Source: Mucilaginibacter tolerans
GTDB taxonomy: Bacteria; Bacteroidota; Bacteroidia; Sphingobacteriales; Sphingobacteriaceae
NCBI RefSeq assembly: GCF_030519375.1
Contig: NZ_JAUMKB010000013.1
Coordinates: forward strand, 1-64,000
Length of the DNA: 64,000 nucleotides
Direction: 5' to 3'
The notes below the pieces were generated by a model. The model ran no database searches and was not told the DNA's origin. It saw only the letters and a program-made list of their open reading frames with translations. Position numbers and translations under genes: made by a program. This document shows positions 52,688-61,822 of the stretch, piece by piece; within the stretch, counting starts at the first letter, position 1, and each line of letters starts with the position of its first letter.

Positions 52688-54028
52688 TTATTCGAAACTT
52701 ATCCAGTCAACTTCCACATCGCCACCGCCTTTTAATCGTACAACGAGGTTTTTAACGCCGGTCGGTGGCGATAAGATTGCTTTTTTAACTACGCTCCAAT
52801 TATTCCTCTTGGGTATATTTATTTCCCCTATAATTTTCCCCGGTGCGTCTTCAGCACTTATTAATAAAGTCCCTCCGGTAGCGGAACGGGCATTGATATC
52901 AATGTGCCTTATTGTTTTTTTGCCAAAAAATACGCTGTTGTATTTTACCCATGAATCCGCTTTATTGAAAATGGTTTTCCAGCCCTTGAATTTGTTTAGC
53001 GTGTCGAGAAACGCTATCTCTACGCCATCCGCACTTTTGGCACTAAACCTGTCGATCTTTATTTTTTTTGATGCATTGGATAACCCAACCCCTCGGAAGG
53101 TGGGAATAACCTTGCGAATAGTACCGTTTTCATTAAAAAACAAACTATCGGCCCTTACCGCCCGGTTTTTATCAAAGTTTGGCGATAAGTCATCATTATG
53201 ATAAAATAAGTACCATTGATTTTTGAACTCGATGACCGACTGATGATTTGTCCAGCAGCCCGAAGCGGATTCGTCCATAAGCACCCCGGCGTATTTAAAA
53301 GGTCCCAACGGACTATCTGACATTGCGTATTCAAGCCGTTCTATTTTATCAGCCACGTGCGGATAGGTCATATAGTAAATACCTTTCCGTTCGAACAAGT
53401 AAGGTCCTTCTTTTAAGCCTTTATCAGGAAAGCCCTCAAGTTTTACCGGTTCGGAGGCCAGCTCGAGCATATTTGCTTTAAGTTTTGCGCCGTACAGGTT
53501 TCCCTGGGCCCAGTAGATATATGCCTGCCCATCCTTATCAATTTGCACATTCGGATCTATACCATGAATGCCTTCTATCGGGAATGGTTGGGGAACAAAA
53601 GGTCCGTGCGGTTCATCAGCTATTGCAACACCGACTGAAAACCCCCTCGTGCCGCCTGCTTTTGCGATGGTTGGGAAATAGAAATAATATTTTCCGGCCC
53701 GCTCAATACAATCGGGTGCCCACATGCTATAGGCTGCCGAGTCGACCCATGGCACCTTGTTTTGGCTTACAATTACACCGTGGTCGGTCCAATCTGTTAG
53801 GTTAGATGATGAAAATACATGATAGTCCTGCATACAAAACCATCCAACCTTGCCGTGTCCGGGCCTTGCCAGGATATCATGTGAGGGATAGAGATATACC
53901 TTGCCATTGAAAACGCGCGCCGATGGGTCGGCGGTGAACTGGGTCATTATTAAGGGATTTTGTGCCATTGAATAATGGACACATAAGATCGAGCCCATTA
54001 ACATCAGGTATTGTTTAAAATATTTCAT
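52688..54028 (-). CDS. GH43 arabinofuranosidase/xylosidase with CBM6
   Basis: The ATG at 54028 is chosen because it begins a proper signal peptide (1-22, ending SMAQ); the longer frame upstream has no signal logic. The 446-residue protein has a GH43 propeller with Asp34 (FTADPSARV), Asp158 (GIHGIDPNVQID) and Glu207 (LKEGPYLFERKGIYYMTYP). A C-terminal CBM6-type sandwich occupies about 320-446 (IAFLDTLNKFKGWKTIF to VDWISFE) and should bind xylan chains. It probably removes arabinose side groups or xylose ends. It is the last gene of the second leftward operon and converges on the HTCS. Confidence 0.9.
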   Translation of the reverse strand: MKYFKQYLMLMGSILCVHYSMAQNPLIMTQFTADPSARVFNGKVYLYPSHDILARPGHGKVGWFCMQDYHVFSSSNLTDWTDHGVIVSQNKVPWVDSAAYSMWAPDCIERAGKYYFYFPTIAKAGGTRGFSVGVAIADEPHGPFVPQPFPIEGIHGIDPNVQIDKDGQAYIYWAQGNLYGAKLKANMLELASEPVKLEGFPDKGLKEGPYLFERKGIYYMTYPHVADKIERLEYAMSDSPLGPFKYAGVLMDESASGCWTNHQSVIEFKNQWYLFYHNDDLSPNFDKNRAVRADSLFFNENGTIRKVIPTFRGVGLSNASKKIKIDRFSAKSADGVEIAFLDTLNKFKGWKTIFNKADSWVKYNSVFFGKKTIRHIDINARSATGGTLLISAEDAPGKIIGEINIPKRNNWSVVKKAILSPPTGVKNLVVRLKGGGDVEVDWISFE

Positions 54029-54238
54029 CTTTTTAATTGTTCTTAGGCTATTTATCAGGAAAAATCGGCAAACTATGATCTGCCGTTTGAAACCGGCGAT
54101 GGCGCAAGGTAAAATGATTGCCAGGTTTATAATAACACTGATCAATTCAATTGCAACACTGGCGTCTACAAATAGGTATATAACGACGCTTTTACTTGTT
54201 TAGAGAGAATGGCAGCTTTAAATGAGGACCTTAAAGTA

Positions 54239-55813
54239 TTAATGGTGCGATGATATGTTATTGATTAGCCGGAAAAAATCGAAGTCGGCATAGCCTCCTG
54301 TAGCTTTGGTGGCATAATTAAAAAGGCCAAACCGATAGCCCATAAAGTGCGGGAGTGTGTAAGCCATTTGTAGCATTGAGCCGATCGGTACCCAATTGCT
54401 TCCGTCAAGGCTGTAATAAAAATATGCTTTGTCGGTCCGGTCTTTAAAATCACACACTGCCTTTAAATATACCAGCTTTCGGGTCAACGGAATACTTGCT
54501 GACGTTACCGGTAAGGTGCCCTGTGCGTTTACCATAACGATAAACTTATTGCCATTCTCAACTTTCACGCCCACCCATCCAAATTTTTGTTGTAGCAATG
54601 CAAGGCCGGCGTGGTCGCCTTCTTTAAGCCCAGATACATCGATGGCTGTAATGGCTGAGCATTCCGGACCGAAAGTGCGTTGCGTAAGTATATTTCTGGC
54701 TGCCACTAAAGTTGTATCGAGTCGTCCTGTAATTAACCTAAGGTATCCTCTACGCTGTCTGACGGACCATAATTGCTTGACAGGGTTATGGTTCCATTGC
54801 CAAACCAGGGGTAAATCACGATCCCCGGGCTTGCGGCTAAAATCATCCGAAGAAACAATACCCGGCATCAGTGATTTGTTTGCCGGTAATGCGATAGAAT
54901 CGGGGGCTTGATGATCTATGCCCAATATAGGCCAACCATCTTCCCACTTTACCGGAACCAGATAAGGCACACGCCCTACGGAACCAAAATCGCGAAAAAG
55001 ATAGGCAAACCATTGGTCATTTGGTGTATTTATCAAGCCCCCCTGGGCTACGCCTTTGTCCTGTAAGGCCAGTCGGCCTTCGTAAGGTCCTGTAATATTA
55101 TCTGCACGATGAATAAGGACACTTCGCATTCCGCCACGTGGCCATGAGATATTGAAAAGATAATATTTCCCATTGATTTTGAACATCTGGGAGCCCTCTG
55201 CCGGTAATCCTAAATTCGGCCCTGCAACCAAACTGGCGTTCTCAATCAAAACCCGCGGCTTTGTGTCGGTATCTATTCCTGAGAGGTCATTCTTCAATTG
55301 AGCTAACATTATCCGCCCGCTCCCATAAATCATATAGACCTTGCCATCATCATCAAAAAACAATGAATGATCGTGCAGACTTGGTTTAAAGGATAAAGCC
55401 TTCCAGGGGCCTTTTTCAATATCACGGGTGGTATAAATGTAAGTTTTGCCGGTATTGCCCGCAAATGTAGATACATAGTAAATGCCATTATGGTAACGCA
55501 GGCTGCTTGCCCACGAACCTTTTCCATAGCTGCTTTGACCATTATTTAAGTTCAAGTCATCGGTATCATCTAAAATATCATATGCGTAGCTCACAATTTT
55601 CCAATTAACGAGATCCTTAGATTTCATTATTGGCACACCCGGACTCATATGCATGGTAGTGCTACTCATATAATAAGTATCACCTACCCTGATTATTGAC
55701 ATATCCGGCACATCTGCATAAATAATCGGATTATGAGCCGTCTGTGCAAAGGATCGAAGTATCGACAAACACAAAAACGTAATTCCAAAAACAAGTTTGT
55801 TTAAAATTCTCAT
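54239..55813 (-). CDS. GH43 (subfamily 12-like) with C-terminal beta-sandwich
   Basis: This 524-residue secreted enzyme (signal peptide ending SFAQ) has a GH43 propeller. YADVPDMSIIRVGDTYYMSST holds the catalytic base, LHDHSLFFDDDGKVYMIYG the second Asp, and LPAEGSQMFKINGKYYLF the acid Glu. A concanavalin-like C-terminal domain (about 330-520, DDFSRKPGDRDLPLVWQWNHNP onward) is characteristic of two-domain GH43 enzymes such as subfamilies 10-12. These act as arabinofuranosidases or xylosidases on decorated xylan. It is separated from the upstream GH51 by a long hairpin that may limit its expression. Confidence 0.9.
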   Translation of the reverse strand: MRILNKLVFGITFLCLSILRSFAQTAHNPIIYADVPDMSIIRVGDTYYMSSTTMHMSPGVPIMKSKDLVNWKIVSYAYDILDDTDDLNLNNGQSSYGKGSWASSLRYHNGIYYVSTFAGNTGKTYIYTTRDIEKGPWKALSFKPSLHDHSLFFDDDGKVYMIYGSGRIMLAQLKNDLSGIDTDTKPRVLIENASLVAGPNLGLPAEGSQMFKINGKYYLFNISWPRGGMRSVLIHRADNITGPYEGRLALQDKGVAQGGLINTPNDQWFAYLFRDFGSVGRVPYLVPVKWEDGWPILGIDHQAPDSIALPANKSLMPGIVSSDDFSRKPGDRDLPLVWQWNHNPVKQLWSVRQRRGYLRLITGRLDTTLVAARNILTQRTFGPECSAITAIDVSGLKEGDHAGLALLQQKFGWVGVKVENGNKFIVMVNAQGTLPVTSASIPLTRKLVYLKAVCDFKDRTDKAYFYYSLDGSNWVPIGSMLQMAYTLPHFMGYRFGLFNYATKATGGYADFDFFRLINNISSHH

Positions 55814-55856
55814 AAGCTTTTTCTGTTGTTGAGATAGTTTAGCCCCCTGCCGATAA

Positions 55857-55903
55857 AAGCGAGGGTATCAGCAAATAATGAATATTTGCTGATACCCTCG
55901 CTT
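55857..55903 (-). terminator. Perfect 21-bp hairpin inside the second xylan operon
   Basis: Arms 55857-55877 and 55883-55903 are exact complements with a five-base loop. On the transcribed minus strand the stem is followed by only CTTTTATC, so it may be a partial terminator, an attenuator or an mRNA-stabilising element between GH51 and the two GH43 genes. Confidence 0.75.
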
Positions 55904-55947
55904 AATACGTGTAAAGTTTAAGGTCGTCTTAAATAGCACTTCCGTAG

Positions 55948-57948
55948 TTATTGGGTATCAATTTGCAGCAGGGTGATCGAATATTTTGGGAAGTTATATG
56001 AAAAGTTTTTCTTAAATGTTTTATAAGATAATACGATCGGTTTAATTTTATCGGGTTCAGTTATCGTGTTCGTATCTTCCGGTTTATCGGCTTTCATAAC
56101 AACTATTTTTCCGCTACTTTTTACCGATGGTACTCCTTGTATATCTAACGTTACGTCCTTTGCAGCATCACCTGCATTAACAACTTTAACGTACAATCTG
56201 CCGGTTTTTGAATCGCGGGTGGTTACATAAAACAAGGAAGGGTAAGTTTTCGGGGTAACTTTATTTAAACTATCCTTATGATTCAACTTTTGCACTTGAA
56301 CAGGGATGCCCTCGCCAATCATATTAACGACCTTATCACCATGGTAATTGCTAAACATTTGCTGTGCGTAATACGACGGTGACCCATAGCTGGTTAAGGT
56401 ATTATAGCCTATTAAATCCGATTCCCATTGCATACCGCCAGGGTTAACGTTTACAAACAATGGCGCCGAGCACGACATAACTACGATATCCGAATTTCGT
56501 TCCATTCCCGTCATCCAGGCAGCATCACCAAGTGCCGAGTTGAAATTTGGTGTTGGCTTGCCTTCCCGGGTTGCCCACTCGCCAACAAATATCTTTGGTC
56601 CGTTTCTATCGTAGTTGTCATAATGATAGGCATCGCTTTCCATCTCGAACGCATTTCTATAATAATGTTCATCAATTATATCAGGAACGCGTTTGGTAAG
56701 TGGAAATCGCTGACCCAAAAAGTCTTTACCGCCAGTGGTTGAAATGATTTGCAGCGTTGGATATTTACTACGGATCGCATCATAGAACTGAGCAAACCTT
56801 CCGTCGTAGCTGCCAGACATATCAAAGCCGTCTTCATTTCCAATTTCAACATAGTGTAAGGGAAAAGGAGCGGGGTGCCCATCGCGGGCGCGTAGTTTCC
56901 CGTATCTGGTAGTGGTGTCGCCTGTTACATACTCTATTTCCTCCAGCGCATCATCAACATAAGGTTTCAGGAATGGACCGGCTTCCACGAAGTCACGATT
57001 TAATGTATACCCCGCAAAAACGGCAAGTAATGGTTCCATTTTTAAATCCTCGCACCATTTTAGATATTCCAGTAATCCCATTCCGTCAGATGATCGGTAC
57101 CCCCAGGTGCCCTGGTGGCCGGGTCTGTTGTCAATTGGTCCTAACGTGTTTTTCCAATTATACCTGGTGGAAAACATGTTACCTTCTAGATAATTACCGC
57201 CGGGCAATCTTAAAAACTTAGGGCTCATTGAAGCCAGCAGTTGCATAATATCGCGCCTGTTGCCATTAGGGGTATTCAGGTAGGTGGGCGGGAACAAAGA
57301 GACAAGTGTGAACCAATAGCTTCCCTTGACTGAAGGTCTGATAACGAAACGCGTATCCGCAGTCGACGTAACGGATGCAGTGGAGGTAAGGTTAAAGGTG
57401 AACTTTTTCCAATTGCCGCTAACACCGGCGATGTTTGCTGTTGCAAAGGTGGTTTTGCCGTCGGTCGATTCGATACTTACGGTGATCGGCCCCGGGTTAT
57501 TGCCATCGGTCATGGCATAAAAACTGCCTCTATAATTAGTAGCGGGAAAAACAGGTATTCCCCAAAATCCATCGTTTGCCAATCCTGTATTTTTGCCTTC
57601 TGTAGCCAGGTTAAATCTTAGGCACTCAGTTAAAGCTTCATTTACCGGATGCTTATTATCTAATACTATGGCGGATGAGTCAGTTACATTCTTTACTAAA
57701 CTCCAATGATCAGGATTCTTGTAATTATCTTTAAAAATACGGTTGCGTATTAATTCGGCATAAATTCCGCCATCATAAGAGTAATTGATTTCTTCAGTCA
57801 TCAGTCCGTATAATACAGGGCTCAGTGCAGTTACGGATTGGTCTAACCGAAGCGTTAATTTTGTAGCCTGTTGTGCTGAGGCGAAATTTCCGGTAAACAT
57901 GGCATATATTAAAACAGCATATAAGAAAGTAGTTATTGATTTTAGCAT
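55948..57948 (-). CDS. GH51 alpha-L-arabinofuranosidase with CBM4-like domain
   Basis: The ATG at 57948 (MLKSITTF) is preferred over a TTG ten codons upstream because it starts the signal peptide, which ends FASAQ. The 666-residue protein carries a CBM4/9-like sandwich (about 85-225) inserted near the start. A GH51 barrel follows with acid/base Glu372 (HYVEIGNEDGFD) and nucleophile Glu457 (IFVGEWATREG). LSPVLYGLMTEEINYSYDGGIYAELIRNR is the typical N terminus. It removes alpha-1,2/1,3-arabinofuranose from arabinoxylan or arabinan. It is fourth in the second leftward operon. Confidence 0.94.
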   Translation of the reverse strand: MLKSITTFLYAVLIYAMFTGNFASAQQATKLTLRLDQSVTALSPVLYGLMTEEINYSYDGGIYAELIRNRIFKDNYKNPDHWSLVKNVTDSSAIVLDNKHPVNEALTECLRFNLATEGKNTGLANDGFWGIPVFPATNYRGSFYAMTDGNNPGPITVSIESTDGKTTFATANIAGVSGNWKKFTFNLTSTASVTSTADTRFVIRPSVKGSYWFTLVSLFPPTYLNTPNGNRRDIMQLLASMSPKFLRLPGGNYLEGNMFSTRYNWKNTLGPIDNRPGHQGTWGYRSSDGMGLLEYLKWCEDLKMEPLLAVFAGYTLNRDFVEAGPFLKPYVDDALEEIEYVTGDTTTRYGKLRARDGHPAPFPLHYVEIGNEDGFDMSGSYDGRFAQFYDAIRSKYPTLQIISTTGGKDFLGQRFPLTKRVPDIIDEHYYRNAFEMESDAYHYDNYDRNGPKIFVGEWATREGKPTPNFNSALGDAAWMTGMERNSDIVVMSCSAPLFVNVNPGGMQWESDLIGYNTLTSYGSPSYYAQQMFSNYHGDKVVNMIGEGIPVQVQKLNHKDSLNKVTPKTYPSLFYVTTRDSKTGRLYVKVVNAGDAAKDVTLDIQGVPSVKSSGKIVVMKADKPEDTNTITEPDKIKPIVLSYKTFKKNFSYNFPKYSITLLQIDTQ

Positions 57949-58014
57949 TGGTATAATTTGGGTTTTTTTTTGATACAATAAAGGTGTTGAATTAATATGA
58001 GTGACACAAGCGTT

Positions 58015-59136
58015 TTAATCTTTGAACAATAATGGCGCAAGTTCTTTTAGACTACGACGCCAGGTTAGAAACTCATGCGCCGTATTGGCGGAAACGAAGG
58101 ACACAGCATTATAACCGGCATCTTTTAATGCGGCAACAGCATCATTCACTCTTGTAGGGTTTTCCTTGCTGCCACAACTTATAAAAATGAGTTTTGCATT
58201 AGGTTTGTCTTTCAGTTCAGCAGGGGTATAAACTCCTCCGCTCAGCAAGGCGAAATAGGCAAATTCTTCTGGCTTTGCAAGTGTAATTAAATGCGTTTCC
58301 ATACCCCCCATTGAGAGGCCGGCCATTGCGCGGTGCGCCTTGTCTGCAATGGTTTGGAAATTGGCATCCACATAAGGCACTAATTCATCTGTCAATACGG
58401 TTTCAAATGCATCTATCTTGAAATTCCTTAAACCACCAGGTTTTATATCATTGGTCATGCCATAGGTCATCACGATGATGAACGGTTTTATCTTGCCTTC
58501 CGCAATTAGGTTATCCATTATCAAATTGGCATGCCCCTGATTACTCCAGGCGGTTTCATCTTCGCCCCAGCCGTGCTGCAGGTACAGCACAGGATATTTT
58601 TTTGATTTGTTTTTTCCATAATCCCCAGGGGTGTATACGAATGCTCTACGTTGGGTATTCGTGCTCTTTGAAGGAAATAAGATCTGCTGGACATTTCCAT
58701 GCGGAACATCCTTTAAGGCATAAAAATCCTGGTCGTGAGCTGGTATCTCGATACCGCTTTCCCAACGGGTTGAACCGTAATAATTCAATGTGCCCGGGTC
58801 ATTAAATACCCCTCCATCAACTATCAAATGATAGTAATGGAAGCCTTCATCCATTGGGCCTTCTGTTGTGCCCGTAAAATATCCGCCGGTGTCTTTGGTA
58901 AGTTTAGTACCTCCTCTTCCACCCAGGCCTAAGGTAACCCGTATGCTGTCCGCTTTAGGTGCTTTTATGCGAAAACGTACATAGCCTTGCGAATTTACCC
59001 GGGGATAATCCTGCCCGGGCTGGTTAAGGGTAGACGCCTGGAAATCTTCTTTGATCTTTTCAGTGCTTGTCTGTGCCTCGCAAAGGCTAACCGCCAGTGT
59101 GGCAGCTAGTGCAATAGTTAAAGATTTTAAATTCAT
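58015..59136 (-). CDS. CE1 esterase with N-terminal E-set domain
   Basis: This 373-residue secreted esterase (signal peptide 1-21) consists of an E-set/CBM48-like sandwich (about 40-135, RFRIKAPKADSIRVTLGLGG) and a CE1 alpha/beta-hydrolase domain. The latter has LQHGWGEDETAW, nucleophile Ser in AGLSMGGMET and His in ANTAHEFLTWRRSL. It probably releases ferulic or acetyl groups from arabinoxylan. Its architecture and sequence match the C-terminal half of the double esterase at 41938-43911, so the two arose by duplication. It lies 36 bp upstream of the GH51 frame and 66 bp after the GH43 stop. Confidence 0.9.
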   Translation of the reverse strand: MNLKSLTIALAATLAVSLCEAQTSTEKIKEDFQASTLNQPGQDYPRVNSQGYVRFRIKAPKADSIRVTLGLGGRGGTKLTKDTGGYFTGTTEGPMDEGFHYYHLIVDGGVFNDPGTLNYYGSTRWESGIEIPAHDQDFYALKDVPHGNVQQILFPSKSTNTQRRAFVYTPGDYGKNKSKKYPVLYLQHGWGEDETAWSNQGHANLIMDNLIAEGKIKPFIIVMTYGMTNDIKPGGLRNFKIDAFETVLTDELVPYVDANFQTIADKAHRAMAGLSMGGMETHLITLAKPEEFAYFALLSGGVYTPAELKDKPNAKLIFISCGSKENPTRVNDAVAALKDAGYNAVSFVSANTAHEFLTWRRSLKELAPLLFKD

Positions 59137-59202
59137 TTTTTGATAGTATAAGTGTCAATGATCATTGCATTGTCCTGATTGTAATTCCTCTCAATAAATA
59201 AC

Positions 59203-60651
59203 CTAGTGAACCCTAAAGTTCCACTTGGAATTATCGCTATTCATGTCAAATTTGGCGAGTGTAGGTGTGCTGTCTCCAGATGACACTAAAGCGTACTGCT
59301 CCTTCGAGTTTGGGACCGCTTTTGGCATAATCCTGTAAGTTCCATCAGTCAACTGATCGATTCGCCATAATTGTTCTGGCGCGCCTGTAAATGTTGTAAC
59401 TGTTATGAGTTCGGCTTCCGCTGTTGCTGCTAGTGCACGGTCTGTTCCGGCAATTACTATTTTATAATATGGACCGCCCATGTACCCCCCTGCATTAGGA
59501 ACTGGTGAAATTGTCCATTTTTGATGAGGACGGGACATAAAATCTCCTAAGTTAACACCAATGTTTCCGGTGGGCCAGGTTTTAATTACATCTGCTAACT
59601 CTTGAGAGGGCACAGGTTTTACCGGTTCATCATTATTACGGTTAAATCGCATCCCACCTGGCATTCTTACAAAATCAACGCCTAATTCCAGTGCGTACCC
59701 CCTTCGCTCAGACTCAATCTCGTAAGTTCCTTCTTTGAAGTTGTCACCTGCAACAGGCCATCCATTTTTCCATAACAATGGGCGGATGCCCAAAACGCTA
59801 CGCCCACTTTGATCCAAATCTGCCTCGTAATGGCAAGACATTTTTTCAACGCCCTCGTCAAGCACTATACGTCCAAAATGTCCTGGCCCAATCAGCCTGT
59901 CACCAGCTGCGACTACCAATTTGCCACCCCCCTTCAACATTTCTCTGCCCATATTATCAAGGTATGGGCCGGTTACTTTTCTGGAGCGCCCAACAACAAT
60001 GTTATAGGTTGAGTTTGGGCCGTCACAGCATGTCCCATGTGTTCCAAGCAGATAGTACCATCCATCCCGGTATATCAAATCTGTGGCCTCGCAATCGATG
60101 GCTATATTTAATGCTTTATTGCCTTCTACACGTTTACCCGTTTTAGGATCAAGCTCCACAAGACGGATATAACCCCAATACGTACCGTAGGATAGCCATA
60201 ACTTTCCATCGGTAGGATCCAGAAGAAGCCCCGGATCTATCGCATCATTATCCTCAATACCATCGGAAGAGGCAACTTCAATAGCCTCCGAATATTTAAA
60301 ATCCGGCGACTTGGGATCAAGCGTTTTATTCCACATGGTCAATATTTTTCCATTATGCCCACCCGCCAGGCCACCGCCGGTTGCGCCATAAACAACAAGA
60401 TAGCGATCGCCTATTTTTAACACATCGGGGGCGGCCCCTCCGCCGGGTCGTTCTGCGCCGCCATTCCAGGTCCAACCGTCTTCTGATATTAACCCGCCTC
60501 CAAATGTTCCGAATGTGTAATACTTTCCATCACATTCTGCAATAGTGGAAGGGTCGTGTATAAATGGTTTGCCAACCTGCGCAATCGACTTTCCAGCCAA
60601 CCATATTGAAAATAATGCTATAGTGCTTATTACCTTAATTATTAATTTCAT
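59203..60651 (-). CDS. GH43 arabinanase-like enzyme with ricin-type C-terminal domain
   Basis: This 482-residue secreted protein (signal peptide 1-24) has a GH43 propeller: FIHDPSTIAECDGKYYTFGT with the base Asp, DAIDPGLLLDPTDGKLWLSYG with the second Asp, and CEATDLIYRDGWYYLLGTHG with the acid Glu. The layout resembles endo-arabinanase and related arabinofuranosidase groups. The C-terminal third (about 360-482) has the Q-x-W pattern of a ricin-like beta-trefoil (HQKWTISPV, PEQLWRIDQL, SKWNFRV), expected to bind sugar. It could act on arabinan or arabinose side chains. It is second in the operon, after the unknown protein. Confidence 0.85.
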   Translation of the reverse strand: MKLIIKVISTIALFSIWLAGKSIAQVGKPFIHDPSTIAECDGKYYTFGTFGGGLISEDGWTWNGGAERPGGGAAPDVLKIGDRYLVVYGATGGGLAGGHNGKILTMWNKTLDPKSPDFKYSEAIEVASSDGIEDNDAIDPGLLLDPTDGKLWLSYGTYWGYIRLVELDPKTGKRVEGNKALNIAIDCEATDLIYRDGWYYLLGTHGTCCDGPNSTYNIVVGRSRKVTGPYLDNMGREMLKGGGKLVVAAGDRLIGPGHFGRIVLDEGVEKMSCHYEADLDQSGRSVLGIRPLLWKNGWPVAGDNFKEGTYEIESERRGYALELGVDFVRMPGGMRFNRNNDEPVKPVPSQELADVIKTWPTGNIGVNLGDFMSRPHQKWTISPVPNAGGYMGGPYYKIVIAGTDRALAATAEAELITVTTFTGAPEQLWRIDQLTDGTYRIMPKAVPNSKEQYALVSSGDSTPTLAKFDMNSDNSKWNFRVH

Positions 60652-60702
60652 AGTAACTCAATAGCTATAAAAATTTGATGTTAAATGGGATGATCAACTA
60701 AT

Positions 60703-61452
60703 TTATTGTAGACTGATAGTGAGATCTTTTACCGGTTCCCCTTTTTCATCAAGCAGGCGGACACAAAAATCACTGAGCCCGGGTCCATTGATTACTGCGC
60801 CCCGTATTATATTTTTCCCCTTGTTGAGGGTCAAGCGGGTCGAGACACAATCATCCATTACCATGCGTCTGTCCCCGTCAAGCACCACTGCTTCTTTTCC
60901 ATTTAGCCACCACGATGATCCTCCATTTGACCCTACGGCCAATCGCACATTTTTTATTTCCCGCGGACTATTGACTATCGTTACTGCCCAAAACAATACT
61001 GAATAGGTATGTTTCCTTAACCCGTAGGCAAAACGAAATAATTTGACGTTGAAATTCGGGCTCTCCAATGCATGCCATACTAATTCCTGATCGCCAACTT
61101 TTACTTTTTCCTTATCTTTAGGGATAGCTGTAAACTGGTTTGGAAAATACGCGGTGTCGAATTGTGTATGGAGGTAGTTGTCCGTAAAAACGAGGTTGGT
61201 ACGTACAGATTTGTTTATCGGCTCTAACAGTAACCAGCGCTGAATAAACCCGTCAGGATTAGGGGTCTTTTTTGATGTAGTTGCCGGGATAAAAAAAGGG
61301 GCGATAGTTCGTAGGGTATCGTTGTCCGTTATTTTATCGATCCTGCCTCCGGAAATGACGGACTGTTGCTGCGGCCTCTGTGCTTGCGACCTCAAGGCAC
61401 CCAAAATTACAAAGCCGGCTGCTAATAATAATGCATAGCGTTTAATACACAT
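60703..61452 (-). CDS. Secreted protein of unknown function heading the second xylan operon
   Basis: I do not recognise a named family. The 249-residue protein has a signal peptide (1-24, ending SQAQ) followed by predicted beta-rich sequence. The second half (IKNVRLAVGSNGGSSWWLNGKEAVVLDGDRRMVMDD, then LNKGKNIIRGAVINGPGLSDFCVRLLDEKG) resembles jelly-roll, galactose-binding-like domains in which a W-x-N-G loop and a GxN turn recur. It may be a stand-alone carbohydrate-binding protein or a domain detached from an esterase. No catalytic motif is seen. It is the first gene of the six-gene operon, directly behind the promoter region with the shared motif. Confidence 0.6.
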   Translation of the reverse strand: MCIKRYALLLAAGFVILGALRSQAQRPQQQSVISGGRIDKITDNDTLRTIAPFFIPATTSKKTPNPDGFIQRWLLLEPINKSVRTNLVFTDNYLHTQFDTAYFPNQFTAIPKDKEKVKVGDQELVWHALESPNFNVKLFRFAYGLRKHTYSVLFWAVTIVNSPREIKNVRLAVGSNGGSSWWLNGKEAVVLDGDRRMVMDDCVSTRLTLNKGKNIIRGAVINGPGLSDFCVRLLDEKGEPVKDLTISLQ

Positions 61453-61563
61453 ATAAATACTTTAACTTAAATGAGTTTTGATGAGAAAAAGGGTTGCGAC
61501 AACTATTAACCCAAAACTATGTCTTCAGAAAAGTACTTAATGACACTATTCAGCAATAAAAGT

Positions 61564-61573
61564 CAACTTTTGT
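61564..61573 (-). promoter_or_regulatory. Shared xylan-locus motif, site 4 (ACAAAAGTTG)
   Basis: Nine of ten bases match sites 1-3. It lies 112 bp upstream of the first gene of the second operon, in the direction of transcription. Confidence 0.35.
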
Positions 61574-61792
61574 TCATGCTACTACATAAGAACAAGGTTG
61601 TGAAGGGTTTTCCATCGCGTATTGAGCATCGGCCGTAGGCCATCTATAAAGCGGTTCGAGTTTAGTCGATTGGGGCTGAGTGATTCATTGAGTTGCCAGA
61701 GGAATCGGGCGACTGTATTAAGCTACCTTGAGACCACTTAAGAACTTCAAATTTTCTATCAGCCGATTCGAGTTTCGTTCGGCCAGAAGAGC

Positions 61793-61822
61793 AGGAAGCC
61801 TCGCATGTCTGTGGGGCTTCCT
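61793..61822. terminator. Hairpin downstream of the metal-efflux adaptor gene
   Basis: AGGAAGCC (61793-61800) and GGCTTCCT (61815-61822) form a perfect 8-bp stem, 23 bp past the adaptor stop. There is no T tract on the adaptor's strand, so terminator activity is uncertain. Confidence 0.5.

Noticed and set aside
54029..54145. Thirty-nine-residue N-terminal extension of the GH43-CBM6 enzyme
   Set aside because: The signal peptide begins at the ATG at 54028.
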